Assembly (NCBI RefSeq): GCF_001044235.1
Contig: NZ_JYNL01000020.1
Span: 295,790-343,681 of the forward strand
Origin: Mycolicibacterium chlorophenolicum
GTDB taxonomy: Bacteria; Actinomycetota; Actinomycetes; Mycobacteriales; Mycobacteriaceae
DNA: 47,892 nucleotides
Direction of reading: 5' to 3'
The notes under the pieces were generated by a model. The model saw nothing but the letters and a program-made list of their open reading frames with translations, did not search any database and was not told the origin of the DNA. Every line of letters begins with the position of its first letter. Positions within the stretch are counted from its first letter, which is position 1. Positions 40,105 to 47,892 of the stretch are shown piece by piece. A program made the position numbers and the translations under genes.

Positions 40105-41460
40105 CTATCGTGCCACGATGGCCGCGACCGCCCGGGTCGCGGCTGCCACGCACGCGGGCACCCCGATGCCGTCGAGGTAGGCGCCGGCGACGGCCAATCC
40201 TGCCGGCAGGCCGGCGCGCAGGTCGGCGACGAGCTCGGCGTGCCCGGGACCGTACTGCGGCATCGCGTCGAGCCAGCGCACCACGCGGCTGTCCTCCGGT
40301 GTGACGGCGACCCCGAACAGCGTCGCCAGGTCCTGCTCGGACCAGGTCAGCAACTCCTCGTCGCCCGCGCGCCGGGCCACGTCGTCACCGAACCGGCCGA
40401 AGGACAGGCGCACCATCTCGCACGAGCCGCGCCGCCCCCATTTGCGCGACGACAGGGTGACCGCCTTGGCGTGCAGCCGGCCGGGGCCCGCGACCAGGAC
40501 CCCGGACTGCTCGGGCAAGGGGGTGCCCCCGGGCAGGGCCAGCGCCACCACCGCCGCCGACGCGACGCGGATGCGGCGCGCCGCCGCGGCGGTCCGCGGG
40601 GCGACATCGGCGACCAGCGCGGCGAGCCGGGGCGCCGGGACCGCGAGCACCACCGCGTCGGCAGGCCAGCGTGCGCCCTCGTCGTCGACGACCTCCCAGC
40701 CCTGCGCGGCGGCGCGCACGCCCGCGACCGCCACCTGCGCCCAGGTCAGCCCCGAACGGCGGACCAGTTCGTCGATCAGCACCGCGTAGCCGCCGTCGAT
40801 CGCGCCGAACACCGACCCGGGCTGCGGCGGCGGCAGCGCGGTGCAGACCGCCTCGGTCAGGCTGCGGGCGCCGCGGTCCAGCGCGGTGGCGATCGTCGGC
40901 GCGGCCGAGCGCAGCCCGATCGTCGCCGCCGATCCGGAGTAGACACCGGCCAGCAGCGGATCCACCGAGCGGGTCACCACCTGTTCGCCGAAGCGGTCGC
41001 CGACCAGGTCGGCGACCGTCGGGTCGGCGCCCGGACTCCAGGCCAGCGGGCGCCGAGGCTCGTCGAGCATCCATCGGATCGTCGCGTCGTCGACCAGACC
41101 GGTGAGCGCAGTGGGCCGCGACGGAATGCCGTTGACGGTGTCCTTGGGCAGCGGATGCGTGCGGCCCTCGCTGTAGATCAACGGCCGGGCCCCGGTCGTC
41201 GTGAGCTGTCTGCCCGACAACCCCAACTCCCCCAGCAGCGCGGGGACCTCGGGCCTGCGGGTGACGAACGCCTCGGCGCCCACGTCGAGCGGCTGCCCGC
41301 CGATCCGTTCGGTGCGCAGCACCCCGCCAAGCCGGTCGGCCGGGTCCAGCAGCGTGATGGACGCATCCGGGCCGGCCGCGACCCGCAACCGGTACGCGGC
41401 CACCAGACCCGAGATACCCCCGCCCACAACGCAATAGCGGGCGCCCCTGGGCGCGCTCAC
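40105..41460 (-). CDS. hemY: Coproporphyrinogen III oxidase / protoporphyrinogen oxidase HemY (CgoX)
   Basis: 451 residues from GTG 41460. An FAD-binding Rossmann motif [14 protein letters not shown] at the N-terminus is followed by an amine-oxidase-like fold; the C-terminal [14 protein letters not shown] is the typical FAD-binding end of this family. Given HemQ next door, the substrate is probably coproporphyrinogen III. GTGA overlap with the hemE stop. Confidence 0.94.
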   Translation of the reverse strand: MSAPRGARYCVVGGGISGLVAAYRLRVAAGPDASITLLDPADRLGGVLRTERIGGQPLDVGAEAFVTRRPEVPALLGELGLSGRQLTTTGARPLIYSEGRTHPLPKDTVNGIPSRPTALTGLVDDATIRWMLDEPRRPLAWSPGADPTVADLVGDRFGEQVVTRSVDPLLAGVYSGSAATIGLRSAAPTIATALDRGARSLTEAVCTALPPPQPGSVFGAIDGGYAVLIDELVRRSGLTWAQVAVAGVRAAAQGWEVVDDEGARWPADAVVLAVPAPRLAALVADVAPRTAAAARRIRVASAAVVALALPGGTPLPEQSGVLVAGPGRLHAKAVTLSSRKWGRRGSCEMVRLSFGRFGDDVARRAGDEELLTWSEQDLATLFGVAVTPEDSRVVRWLDAMPQYGPGHAELVADLRAGLPAGLAVAGAYLDGIGVPACVAAATRAVAAIVAR

Positions 41461-42521
41461 AGCTCGTGCACCAGAGCCACCGCCTCGGTGATGACGTCGG
41501 GATCAGTGGCGGGCAGCACGCCGTGGCCGAGGTTGAACACATGCCCGACGGCGCCGGCGTCGACGGCCCGCCTGCCGTCCTCGACCACCGCGCGCACCGC
41601 ACGCTCGACCACCGGCCGGCCGGCGAGCAGCACCACCGGATCCAGGTTGCCCTGCAGGGCGGTTCCCCGCTGCACCCGGCCCGCGGCGTCGGTGAGCGAG
41701 GTGCGCCAGTCCACGCCGACCACCGCCGGCACACCGTGGCCCGCCACGGCTTCCGACATCGCGCCGAGCAGTTCGGCCGTGCCCACCCCGAAGTGCGTCA
41801 TCGGCACCCCGTGCCCGGCGAGCGCGGTGAACACCCGAACGCTGTGCGGCAGCACATAGGTGCGGTAGTCGGCCAGCGACAAGGTGCCGGCCCAGGAGTC
41901 GAAGACCTGGATGGCGTCGACGCCGGCCTCGATCTGGGTGCGCAGGAACGCGATCGTCACCTCCGTGAGCGCGGTCATCAGCGCGTTCCACGTGTCGGTC
42001 GCGCCGAGCATCATCGCCTTGGTGTGCTCGTGGTTGCGGCTCGGGCCGCCCTCGACCAGATACGACGCCAGGGTGAACGGCGCCCCGGCGAAACCGATGA
42101 GCGGTACGTCGCCCAGTTCGCCCACCAGTTGCCCGATCGCGGCGGCGACCGGGGCGACCTGCTGCGGATCCAGGGCCGCGACGGCCCCGACATCGGCGAG
42201 CGTGCGGATCGGATGCTCGATGACCGGCCCGACATCGGGCACGATGTCCAGCGCGATGCCGGCCGCCCGCAGCGGCACGACGATGTCGGAGAACAGGATC
42301 GCCGCGTCCACGTCGTGTCGGCGCACGGGCTGCAGCGTGATCTCCGTGATCAGGTCCGCGTCGAAGCACGCCTGCATCATCGTGTTCTTGGCCCGCAGCG
42401 CCCGGTACTCGGGCAGCGACCGCCCGGCCTGCCGCATCATCCACACCGGGATCCGGGTGGGCTTGCGGCCGGCGACGGCAGCCAGGTAGGGCGATTCGGG
42501 CAGCTCGCGGCGCGTGTTCAT
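41457..42521 (-). CDS. hemE: Uroporphyrinogen decarboxylase HemE
   Basis: 354 residues from ATG 42521. The signature [19 protein letters not shown] near the N-terminus contains the Arg residues that bind substrate carboxylates, and the conserved region [17 protein letters not shown] follows. Decarboxylates uroporphyrinogen III to coproporphyrinogen III. First gene of the hemEYQ operon, divergent from the DUF3000 gene 85 bp away. Confidence 0.96.
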   Translation of the reverse strand: MNTRRELPESPYLAAVAGRKPTRIPVWMMRQAGRSLPEYRALRAKNTMMQACFDADLITEITLQPVRRHDVDAAILFSDIVVPLRAAGIALDIVPDVGPVIEHPIRTLADVGAVAALDPQQVAPVAAAIGQLVGELGDVPLIGFAGAPFTLASYLVEGGPSRNHEHTKAMMLGATDTWNALMTALTEVTIAFLRTQIEAGVDAIQVFDSWAGTLSLADYRTYVLPHSVRVFTALAGHGVPMTHFGVGTAELLGAMSEAVAGHGVPAVVGVDWRTSLTDAAGRVQRGTALQGNLDPVVLLAGRPVVERAVRAVVEDGRRAVDAGAVGHVFNLGHGVLPATDPDVITEAVALVHEL

Positions 42522-42606
42522 CGATCCCTATGCTGCCATGCCCGCTGACCCCCGATTCGGCGCGCCATGAGCACAGACCTGTGGAAATGGGCTAGCGTCT
42601 TTCGGC

Positions 42607-43188
42607 GTGACCACCGCCGAACCGGCTCAATTCCGTGAAGCGGTGGCGGCGATGAATGCCACCACCGTGCGACCGGAGATCGAGCTGGGGCCGATCCGGC
42701 CCCCGCAGCGCCTCGCGCCCTACAGCTACGCGCTGGGCGCCGAGGTCAAGCATGCCGAGGCGGCGGTCGTCCCCGAGCGCTCCGAAGGGGACGCCTTCGG
42801 CCGGCTGATCCTGCTGCATGATCCCGAGGGCGCCGACGCGTGGGACGGCACCATGCGGCTGGTCGCCTACATCCAGGCCGACCTGGATTCCACCGAGGCG
42901 GTCGATCCGCTGCTGCCCGAGGTGGCCTGGAGCTGGCTGGTGGACGCGCTCACCGAGCGCTCCGAGCACCTCACCGCGCTGGGCGGCACCGTCACCGCGA
43001 CCACGTCGGTGCGCTACGGGGACATCTCCGGGCCGCCGCGCGCGCACCAGCTGGAACTGCGGGCCTCCTGGACCGCGACCACACTCGACCTGGGTCCGCA
43101 CGTCGAAGCCTTCTGCGAGGTGCTCGAGCACGCTGCGGGACTGCCGCCGGCCGGGGTGACCGACCTGGGCTCGCGCACCCGCGCCTGA
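42607..43188 (+). CDS. DUF3000 family protein (Rv2680-like)
   Basis: 193 residues from GTG 42607. Matches the actinobacterial DUF3000 family that consistently precedes RNase D (LGPIRPPQRLAPYSYALGAE ... LDLGPHVEAFCEVLEHAAGL). No catalytic motif seen. Four base pairs separate it from the RNase D gene, so it is co-transcribed and may assist RNA processing. Function unknown. Confidence 0.9.
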   Translation: MTTAEPAQFREAVAAMNATTVRPEIELGPIRPPQRLAPYSYALGAEVKHAEAAVVPERSEGDAFGRLILLHDPEGADAWDGTMRLVAYIQADLDSTEAVDPLLPEVAWSWLVDALTERSEHLTALGGTVTATTSVRYGDISGPPRAHQLELRASWTATTLDLGPHVEAFCEVLEHAAGLPPAGVTDLGSRTRA

Positions 43189-43192
43189 CGCG

Positions 43193-44467
43193 ATGACCGA
43201 TTCCGACACATCAGGCGTGGACTCCGACGCCGAAGGACCCGACACCGACGCCGTCCCGCTGCTGGCCCCCCGCGAGGGCGTGCCGGAGGTCGCTGTCAGC
43301 CGCAGTGAGATCAGCAGGGCCGCAGACTTTCTCGCCTCGGGCACCGGCCCGTTCGCGGTCGACGCCGAGCGCGCGTCGGGGTTCCGCTACTCCAACCGCG
43401 CCTACCTCGTGCAGATCCGCCGCACCGGGGCCGGCACCGTCCTGATCGACCCGGTGAGCCACGGCGGCGACGCGGTCGAGGTCCTCGCACCGCTGGCCGA
43501 GGTGCTCGCCGAGGACGAGTGGGTGCTGCACGCCGCCGACCAGGACCTGCCGTGCCTGGCCGAGATCGGCATGCAGCCGCCCTCGCTGTACGACACCGAG
43601 CTGGCGGGACGGCTGGCCAACTTCGACCGGGTGAATCTGGCCTCGATGGTGCAGCAGCTGTTGGGTTTTCAGCTGACCAAGGGCCACGGCGCGGCGGACT
43701 GGTCGAAGCGGCCGCTGCCCGACGAATGGCTCAACTACGCCGCGCTGGACGTCGAGGTGCTCACCGAGTTGCGCGACGCGATCGACGCCCTGCTCGACGA
43801 GCAGGGCAAGTCGGAGTGGGCACGGCAGGAATTCGAGTACCTGCGGACCGTGGAGAGCTCACCCACCCGACGGGACCGCTGGAGGCGTACGTCCGGCATC
43901 CACAAGGTCCGCGATCCGCGCACGCTGGCGGCGGTGCGGGAGCTGTGGCTCACCCGAGATCAGATCGCCCGCCGCCGCGACATCGCCCCGGGGCGCATCC
44001 TGCCCGACAGCGCGATCATCAGCGCCGCCACCGCCAACCCCGACACCGTCGAGAAGCTGACGGCTCTGCCGGTGTTCGGCGGTTCCCGGCAGCGGCGCAG
44101 TGCGCAGGTGTGGCTCGACGCGCTGCAACGGGCGCGCACCGCCGAACCTCCGTCGGCCCAGGAACCGTCCAACGGCCCGCCACCGGCGTCCCGCTGGGCC
44201 CGGCGCAAACCCGAGGCGGCGGCCCGGCTGGAGGCTGCCCGCGCCGCGATCAACGAACTGGCACAGCAGGTTTCGGTGCCGCCGGAGAACCTGCTCTCCC
44301 CCGACACCGTGCGAAGGCTGTGCTGGGACTGGGTGGCGGTGGACGACACCGCCGGCGCGGTCGAAGCGTTCCTCGCCGCGTCCACCGCCCGGCAGTGGCA
44401 GCGCGAGCTGACGGTGCCCGCGCTGACCGCGGCACTGACCGCCGCGGAGCCTACCGACTCGCCGTGA
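43193..44467 (+). CDS. RNase D-like 3'-5' exonuclease with HRDC domain (Rv2681-like)
   Basis: 424 residues. The DEDD exonuclease domain (about 45-210) has DAERASGFRYSNRAYLVQIR (exo I DxE), VLHAADQDLPCLAE (exo II) and YAALDVEVLTELRDA (exo III, DEDDy). The HRDC domain follows (about 235-310: LWLTRDQIARRRDIAPGRIL). Likely matures stable RNAs. The 3' end overlaps the next convergent gene by 17 bp. Confidence 0.93.
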   Translation: MTDSDTSGVDSDAEGPDTDAVPLLAPREGVPEVAVSRSEISRAADFLASGTGPFAVDAERASGFRYSNRAYLVQIRRTGAGTVLIDPVSHGGDAVEVLAPLAEVLAEDEWVLHAADQDLPCLAEIGMQPPSLYDTELAGRLANFDRVNLASMVQQLLGFQLTKGHGAADWSKRPLPDEWLNYAALDVEVLTELRDAIDALLDEQGKSEWARQEFEYLRTVESSPTRRDRWRRTSGIHKVRDPRTLAAVRELWLTRDQIARRRDIAPGRILPDSAIISAATANPDTVEKLTALPVFGGSRQRRSAQVWLDALQRARTAEPPSAQEPSNGPPPASRWARRKPEAAARLEAARAAINELAQQVSVPPENLLSPDTVRRLCWDWVAVDDTAGAVEAFLAASTARQWQRELTVPALTAALTAAEPTDSP

Positions 44468-45356
44468 CGCGCTCGATGTGCGCGAGGAAGTGCTCGAGCA
44501 CCGCCTCGGGCGCTTCGATCTGCGGCCAGTGCCCGATGTCGTCGGCGAGCATCACGACGTCGGGCGCAGGAACCACCTCGGTGTAGCGGCGCGCCATGTG
44601 CGCGCCGGAGTTCGGGTCGACGGGCCCGTCGATCAGCCGCATCGGCACCGAGGTCTCCCGCATGGCCCGCACCCACCGGTTGCGGTGGATCCGCCGGTCC
44701 TCGAGGAAGCGCCCGACCTGGTGCAGCACCCGCTTGCCGTCGTTCCACTCGAGGATCTCGTGGAACGTCTGCATCATCTCCCGCGTCGGTTTGGTGTTCG
44801 GACCGAACATCTCGTTGATGGTCGGCTCGAGGATGCGGCGCGACAGGGCGCTGCCCTGCAGCGGGCTCATCAGGTCGCCCAGCGGCGTCCCCGACATCAG
44901 CTTCTGCATCAGGCGCGGGGTGTAGGCCTCGGTGAACAACCCGCCGTTGAGCCAGGTGATCGACTCGATGTCCCAGCCGCCGTAGGCCTGCTCGCCGAAC
45001 ACCTTGCGCGCCAACAACTCCTGGGCCACCGAATCGCCGAGGTCGTGGGCCAGCACGTGGGCCGAGCGCACGCCGAGGTCGGCCAGCAGGGCCTCGTGCA
45101 TGTCGGCGTGGTCACTGACCGTGTAGCGGTAGGCGTGCGGCTTGGCCGAGAACCCCATGCCCATCATGTCGGGCGCGATGACGCGGAACCGTGACGTCAG
45201 TGCCGGCCAGATCGCGGCCCAGTCGTAGCTGTTGAACGGGTAGCCGTGCACCAGCAGCAGCGCGGGGCCCTCACCTTCGCAGCGGTAGAAGACGTCGAAG
45301 CCGAGGTAGTCGAAGTACTGCCCCTGGGCTTTCCACTGCGCGAGTCCGGCGTCCAC
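44451..45356 (-). CDS. Alpha/beta hydrolase, haloalkane dehalogenase/epoxide hydrolase-like
   Basis: 301 residues from GTG 45356. Oxyanion motif VHGYPFNSYDW, the nucleophile elbow AHDLGDS (Asp rather than Ser, as in epoxide hydrolases and dehalogenases), an acidic residue near DGPVDPNSG, and the catalytic His in IGHWPQIEAPE. The Asp nucleophile rules out a simple esterase or lipase. The cap domain (about 130-210) is present. Substrate unknown. Confidence 0.87.
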   Translation of the reverse strand: MDAGLAQWKAQGQYFDYLGFDVFYRCEGEGPALLLVHGYPFNSYDWAAIWPALTSRFRVIAPDMMGMGFSAKPHAYRYTVSDHADMHEALLADLGVRSAHVLAHDLGDSVAQELLARKVFGEQAYGGWDIESITWLNGGLFTEAYTPRLMQKLMSGTPLGDLMSPLQGSALSRRILEPTINEMFGPNTKPTREMMQTFHEILEWNDGKRVLHQVGRFLEDRRIHRNRWVRAMRETSVPMRLIDGPVDPNSGAHMARRYTEVVPAPDVVMLADDIGHWPQIEAPEAVLEHFLAHIERVTASR

Positions 45357-45378
45357 GTCTGCAGCCTAATCAGGCTGT

Positions 45379-47541
45379 CTACCGACGGCTCTCGACGAGC
45401 TTGATCGCCGCGGCTTCGATGGTGTCCTCACTCAACAGGACCTGCAGCGCGGCATCACCGAGCGGAATGAAGCTGTCGTGACTGGCGACGCGAGCCAGCC
45501 CGCCCCGGTATCCGCGGTCGATCAGCGCGGTGACGATCCCCTCACTCACCCCGCCGCTCTCCCGCGTCTCGTCCACGACGAGGACGCGGCCCGTCGCGTG
45601 GGCCTCTGCGAGGATGTCGGCCACAGGCAACGGCGCCAGCCACCGCAGATCCACGACTCGGGCCGAGATGTCCTGGTCGGCGAGGCGGCGCGTCACCCGC
45701 AGGCTCATCGGCACCCCGTTGCCGAACGTGAGAATGGTCAGGTCGTGTCCGTCACCGTAGGTGCGGGTGCTGCCGATCGGCACGGTGTCGCCGCGGTCGG
45801 ACGCCAGCCACAGGTCGTCGCCGTCGTCGTACAGATCACGGGTGTGATAGAGCGCGATCGGTTCGAGGAACAGGCACACGACGCCCGCGGCGTCGGCAGC
45901 GGCGACACACGACCGCAGCATCCCGGCGGCATCGTCGGGTCGCGACGGCGAGGCCACCACCACTCCCGGGAGATCGCGGATCGCCGTGATCGAGTTGTCG
46001 TTGTGGAAGTGCCCGCCGAAGCCCTTCTGGTACCCGTATCCCGCGATCCGCACCACCATCGGATTGCGGTACTGCCGATCCGAGAAGAACTGCAGCGTCG
46101 CGCCCTCCCCGCGGATCTGGTCAGCCGCGTTGTGCAGGTAGGCCAGGTACTGGATCTCCGGAATCGGCAGCAACCCTGACACACCCGCCCCGAGAGCCAG
46201 TCCGAGAATCGACTGCTCGTCGAGCAGTGTGTCGAACACCCGCGCCGTACCAGCGGCTGCCTGCAGTCCGCGCGTCACCCCGTAGACGCCGCCCTTCCTG
46301 CCGACGTCCTCGCCGAACACCATCGCGCCGGGACGGGTGCTGAGCACCTCGAGCAGCGCACGGTTGATGGCCTGGGCGACGGTCACCGGCGTCGGGTCGG
46401 ATAGAGGGGTGTCTACCGCGGTGTCGCGTGTCGCGGCGACGGCGTCTTCGAGGGCGCTGCGCAGCGGGGCCATCACCGCGTGGGCGCTGTCCAGCTGGGC
46501 GAACTCGGCCACCTCCGTGGCCAGCGACTGCACCTCGGAGCGCTTGTGCTCATAGGCGTCGAGCACCTGCTGCGGGCTGAGCACACCCGCCTCGATGAGC
46601 AGGCGGGCGGTGCACAGCACCGGATCGCGTGAGTAGTCGGCCGCGATCTCGTCACCCTTGCGGTAGCCGGGCTCGTAATCCGATCCCGCGTGGCCCATCA
46701 ACCGCACGGTGCGCAGGTGCAGGAACGCCGGCCGGCGCTGCTCACGCACATAGTCCGCGGCCTGTCCGGCAACGGTCAGCACCTCGCAGATATCCGTTCC
46801 GTCGGCGGTGAAGTAGCGCAGATCGGCACGGCCTTGGTAGGTCCGGGCGATCCATCCCTGCGGTGTCTTGACACTGATCCCGATTCCGTTGTCCTCGCAC
46901 ACGAACAGCAGCGGGAGCGGAATGCCTTGGTAGGAGGTGTGCATGGCGGCGTTGATGGCGCCGACCGCCGTCGAATGATTGGCAGACGCATCCCCGAAAC
47001 TGCACACCGCGAGAGCGTCAGCGGGCCAGGGACATTCGACCCCCAGCTTGCGTGACCGCGCGATCGAGAACGCCACGCCGAGCGCCCGCGGCAGGTGTGA
47101 GGCGATGGTCGAGGTCTGCGGTATGACGTGCAGATCGTGACGGCCGAACACCTTGTGCCGGCCCCCGGAGATGGGCTCGTCGATCGCGGCGACCATCCCG
47201 AGAAGGACGTCGCGGAGGGCCTCGCTGCCGTCCACCTGATGGGCGCGGGCCAGGAAGAAGCCGCCGGAACGGTAGTGCAACAGCGCTGGGTCGGTCGGGC
47301 GCAATGCCGCCGCGACAGCGGCGTTGCTCTCGTGACCGGACGAACCGATCGTGTAGAAGCCCTTGCCCTTCGACCGCAGCCAGCGGGCGGCGAGGTCGAG
47401 ATGCCTGCTCCCGAGCTGCGCATCGAACACGTCGAGGCACCGTTGCGCTGAAAAGCCCTGCAGCACGTCGGCGTTCGCGGCACTCGGGGCAGCCGGCCCC
47501 GACAGTGTCGCGGTGAAGTACTCGTCGATGGGTTCGGCCAC
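45379..47541 (-). CDS. Fused alpha-beta E1 component of a thiamine-dependent 2-oxoacid dehydrogenase
   Basis: 720 residues from GTG 47541 with AGGGAG 6 nt upstream. Residues about 40-360 are E1-alpha: FYTIGSSGHESNAAVAAALR, the TPP motif CSFGDASANHSTAVGAINAA, and CEDNGIGISVKTPQGW. Residues about 390-715 are E1-beta: VAQAINRALLEVLSTRPGAM, VFGEDVGRKGGVYGVTRGLQ, then LVVDETRESGGVSEGI. In most 2-oxoisovalerate or pyruvate dehydrogenase complexes of this type these are separate subunits. No E2 or E3 gene is adjacent. Probably a branched-chain 2-oxoacid type enzyme; substrate inferred only. Confidence 0.92.
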   Translation of the reverse strand: MAEPIDEYFTATLSGPAAPSAANADVLQGFSAQRCLDVFDAQLGSRHLDLAARWLRSKGKGFYTIGSSGHESNAAVAAALRPTDPALLHYRSGGFFLARAHQVDGSEALRDVLLGMVAAIDEPISGGRHKVFGRHDLHVIPQTSTIASHLPRALGVAFSIARSRKLGVECPWPADALAVCSFGDASANHSTAVGAINAAMHTSYQGIPLPLLFVCEDNGIGISVKTPQGWIARTYQGRADLRYFTADGTDICEVLTVAGQAADYVREQRRPAFLHLRTVRLMGHAGSDYEPGYRKGDEIAADYSRDPVLCTARLLIEAGVLSPQQVLDAYEHKRSEVQSLATEVAEFAQLDSAHAVMAPLRSALEDAVAATRDTAVDTPLSDPTPVTVAQAINRALLEVLSTRPGAMVFGEDVGRKGGVYGVTRGLQAAAGTARVFDTLLDEQSILGLALGAGVSGLLPIPEIQYLAYLHNAADQIRGEGATLQFFSDRQYRNPMVVRIAGYGYQKGFGGHFHNDNSITAIRDLPGVVVASPSRPDDAAGMLRSCVAAADAAGVVCLFLEPIALYHTRDLYDDGDDLWLASDRGDTVPIGSTRTYGDGHDLTILTFGNGVPMSLRVTRRLADQDISARVVDLRWLAPLPVADILAEAHATGRVLVVDETRESGGVSEGIVTALIDRGYRGGLARVASHDSFIPLGDAALQVLLSEDTIEAAAIKLVESRR

Positions 47542-47630
47542 GGCGACTCCCTAGCGCTCAGCGGAACGCGGCGATGCCCGTGAGGGCCTGCCCGATCATC
47601 CGAGTATGCCTCTCACCGGTGTCCTCAGAG

Positions 47631-47668
47631 GTCGGTACCGACTCCGGAATGTCCGTGGCGGTACCGAC
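47631..47668 (-). promoter_or_regulatory. Palindrome and direct repeat upstream of the E1 fusion gene
   Basis: GTCGGTACCGAC (47631-47642) is a perfect 12-bp palindrome. GGTACCGAC recurs at 47660-47668, 26 bp further on. The sites lie about 90-127 bp upstream of the E1 start and just after the stop of the next gene, so they may be operators of the E1 gene. Confidence 0.45.
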
Positions 47669-47678
47669 CACCCCCGCG

Positions 47679-47892
47679 TCACCGCAACTGCTGCGCCAGG
47701 AACGGCGTCGAGTCGGGCAGCGAGGCCAGCACCGTGCCGCTGTGGTCCTCCTCGGGGTAGACCTTCAACGTGGCGGGTTGGCCGTTGGCCACCAGCTGAT
47801 CGAAGAAGCGCTCGGACATGATCGGCGGCACGTCGGTGTCGCGCAACCCGACACCGAGCAGCATCGGCCGGTCGTAGCCGGTCGCCGGCAAC
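47679..47892 (-). CDS. C-terminus of an alpha/beta hydrolase (cut by window edge)
   Basis: The last 70 or so residues of a minus-strand gene that runs off the right edge. The visible part (PMLLGVGLRDTDVPPIMSER ... LKVYPEEDHSGTVLASL) matches the end of serine hydrolases of the secretory-lipase or peptidase type: Asp in GLRDTDVPP and His in EEDHSGTV would be the acid and base of the triad. The nucleophile is outside the window, so the class cannot be fixed. Confidence 0.75.
   Translation of the reverse strand, partial: LPATGYDRPMLLGVGLRDTDVPPIMSERFFDQLVANGQPATLKVYPEEDHSGTVLASLPDSTPFLAQQLR

Overview
The window is high-GC chromosomal DNA from a mycobacterium, most likely a fast-growing Mycolicibacterium. 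The reasons are recognisable orthologues (DevR/DosR, AftC, ClpC2, HemQ, Acg-type proteins, an LdtMt2-like L,D-transpeptidase), frequent GTG starts, leaderless-looking promoters, and a right-hand block (about 30.0-44.5 kb) whose gene content and order follow M. tuberculosis Rv2667-Rv2681. I see no insertion sequence, prophage, CRISPR array or replication origin.

Layout. 1-1130: C-terminally cut secreted Pro-rich repeat protein (minus). 1769-5292: a dormancy-type locus (Acg-like protein, universal stress protein, DevR, then a second Acg-like protein on the other strand) with a DevR-box-like site upstream, but no DevS/DosS kinase. 5377-12781: an alpha-glucosidase divergent from a sugar ABC importer (lipoprotein, two permeases, ATPase) and a DUF4032 kinase-like protein. 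12804-13808: MEDS plus HATPase sensor/anti-sigma-type protein. 13934-16984: an overlapping molybdate operon (HTH-TOBE, modA, modB, modC). 17075-19405: membrane GGDEF-EAL protein. 20065-21345: SigF-type sigma factor facing a STAS anti-anti-sigma protein. 21468-23830: a compact minus-strand operon of a repeat peptide (three 23-residue repeats), a JmjC/cupin oxygenase and a sucrase/ferredoxin-like protein. It has the architecture of a ribosomal peptide-modification system and is the strongest candidate for something undescribed. 24072-25343: L,D-transpeptidase.

25.3-26.3 kb holds four tRNA genes (Val-CAC on minus; Gly-GCC, Cys-GCA, Val-GAC on plus). 26.6-29.0 kb is a zone of small genes, including a 58-residue Cys-rich protein and an ORF starting inside a perfect inverted repeat with an SOS-box-like core. 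29.0-30.0 kb carries an AraC DNA-binding-domain protein divergent from an SRPBCC protein. 30011-44467 is the conserved Rv2667-Rv2681-like block: clpC2 behind two operator palindromes, an F420-type oxidoreductase, secreted protein, GNAT, zapE, RibD-like reductase, lipoprotein hydrolase, aftC, msrB, an EAL protein, hemQ-hemY-hemE, DUF3000 and RNase D. The right edge has an alpha/beta hydrolase, a fused alpha-beta 2-oxoacid dehydrogenase E1, and the C-terminus of another hydrolase.

Recurring themes are stress and dormancy control (DevR, Usp, SigF/STAS/HATPase), cyclic-di-GMP turnover by two paralogous membrane proteins (one without the GGDEF domain), cell-envelope building (AftC, Ldt), and autoregulated leaderless genes behind palindromes.
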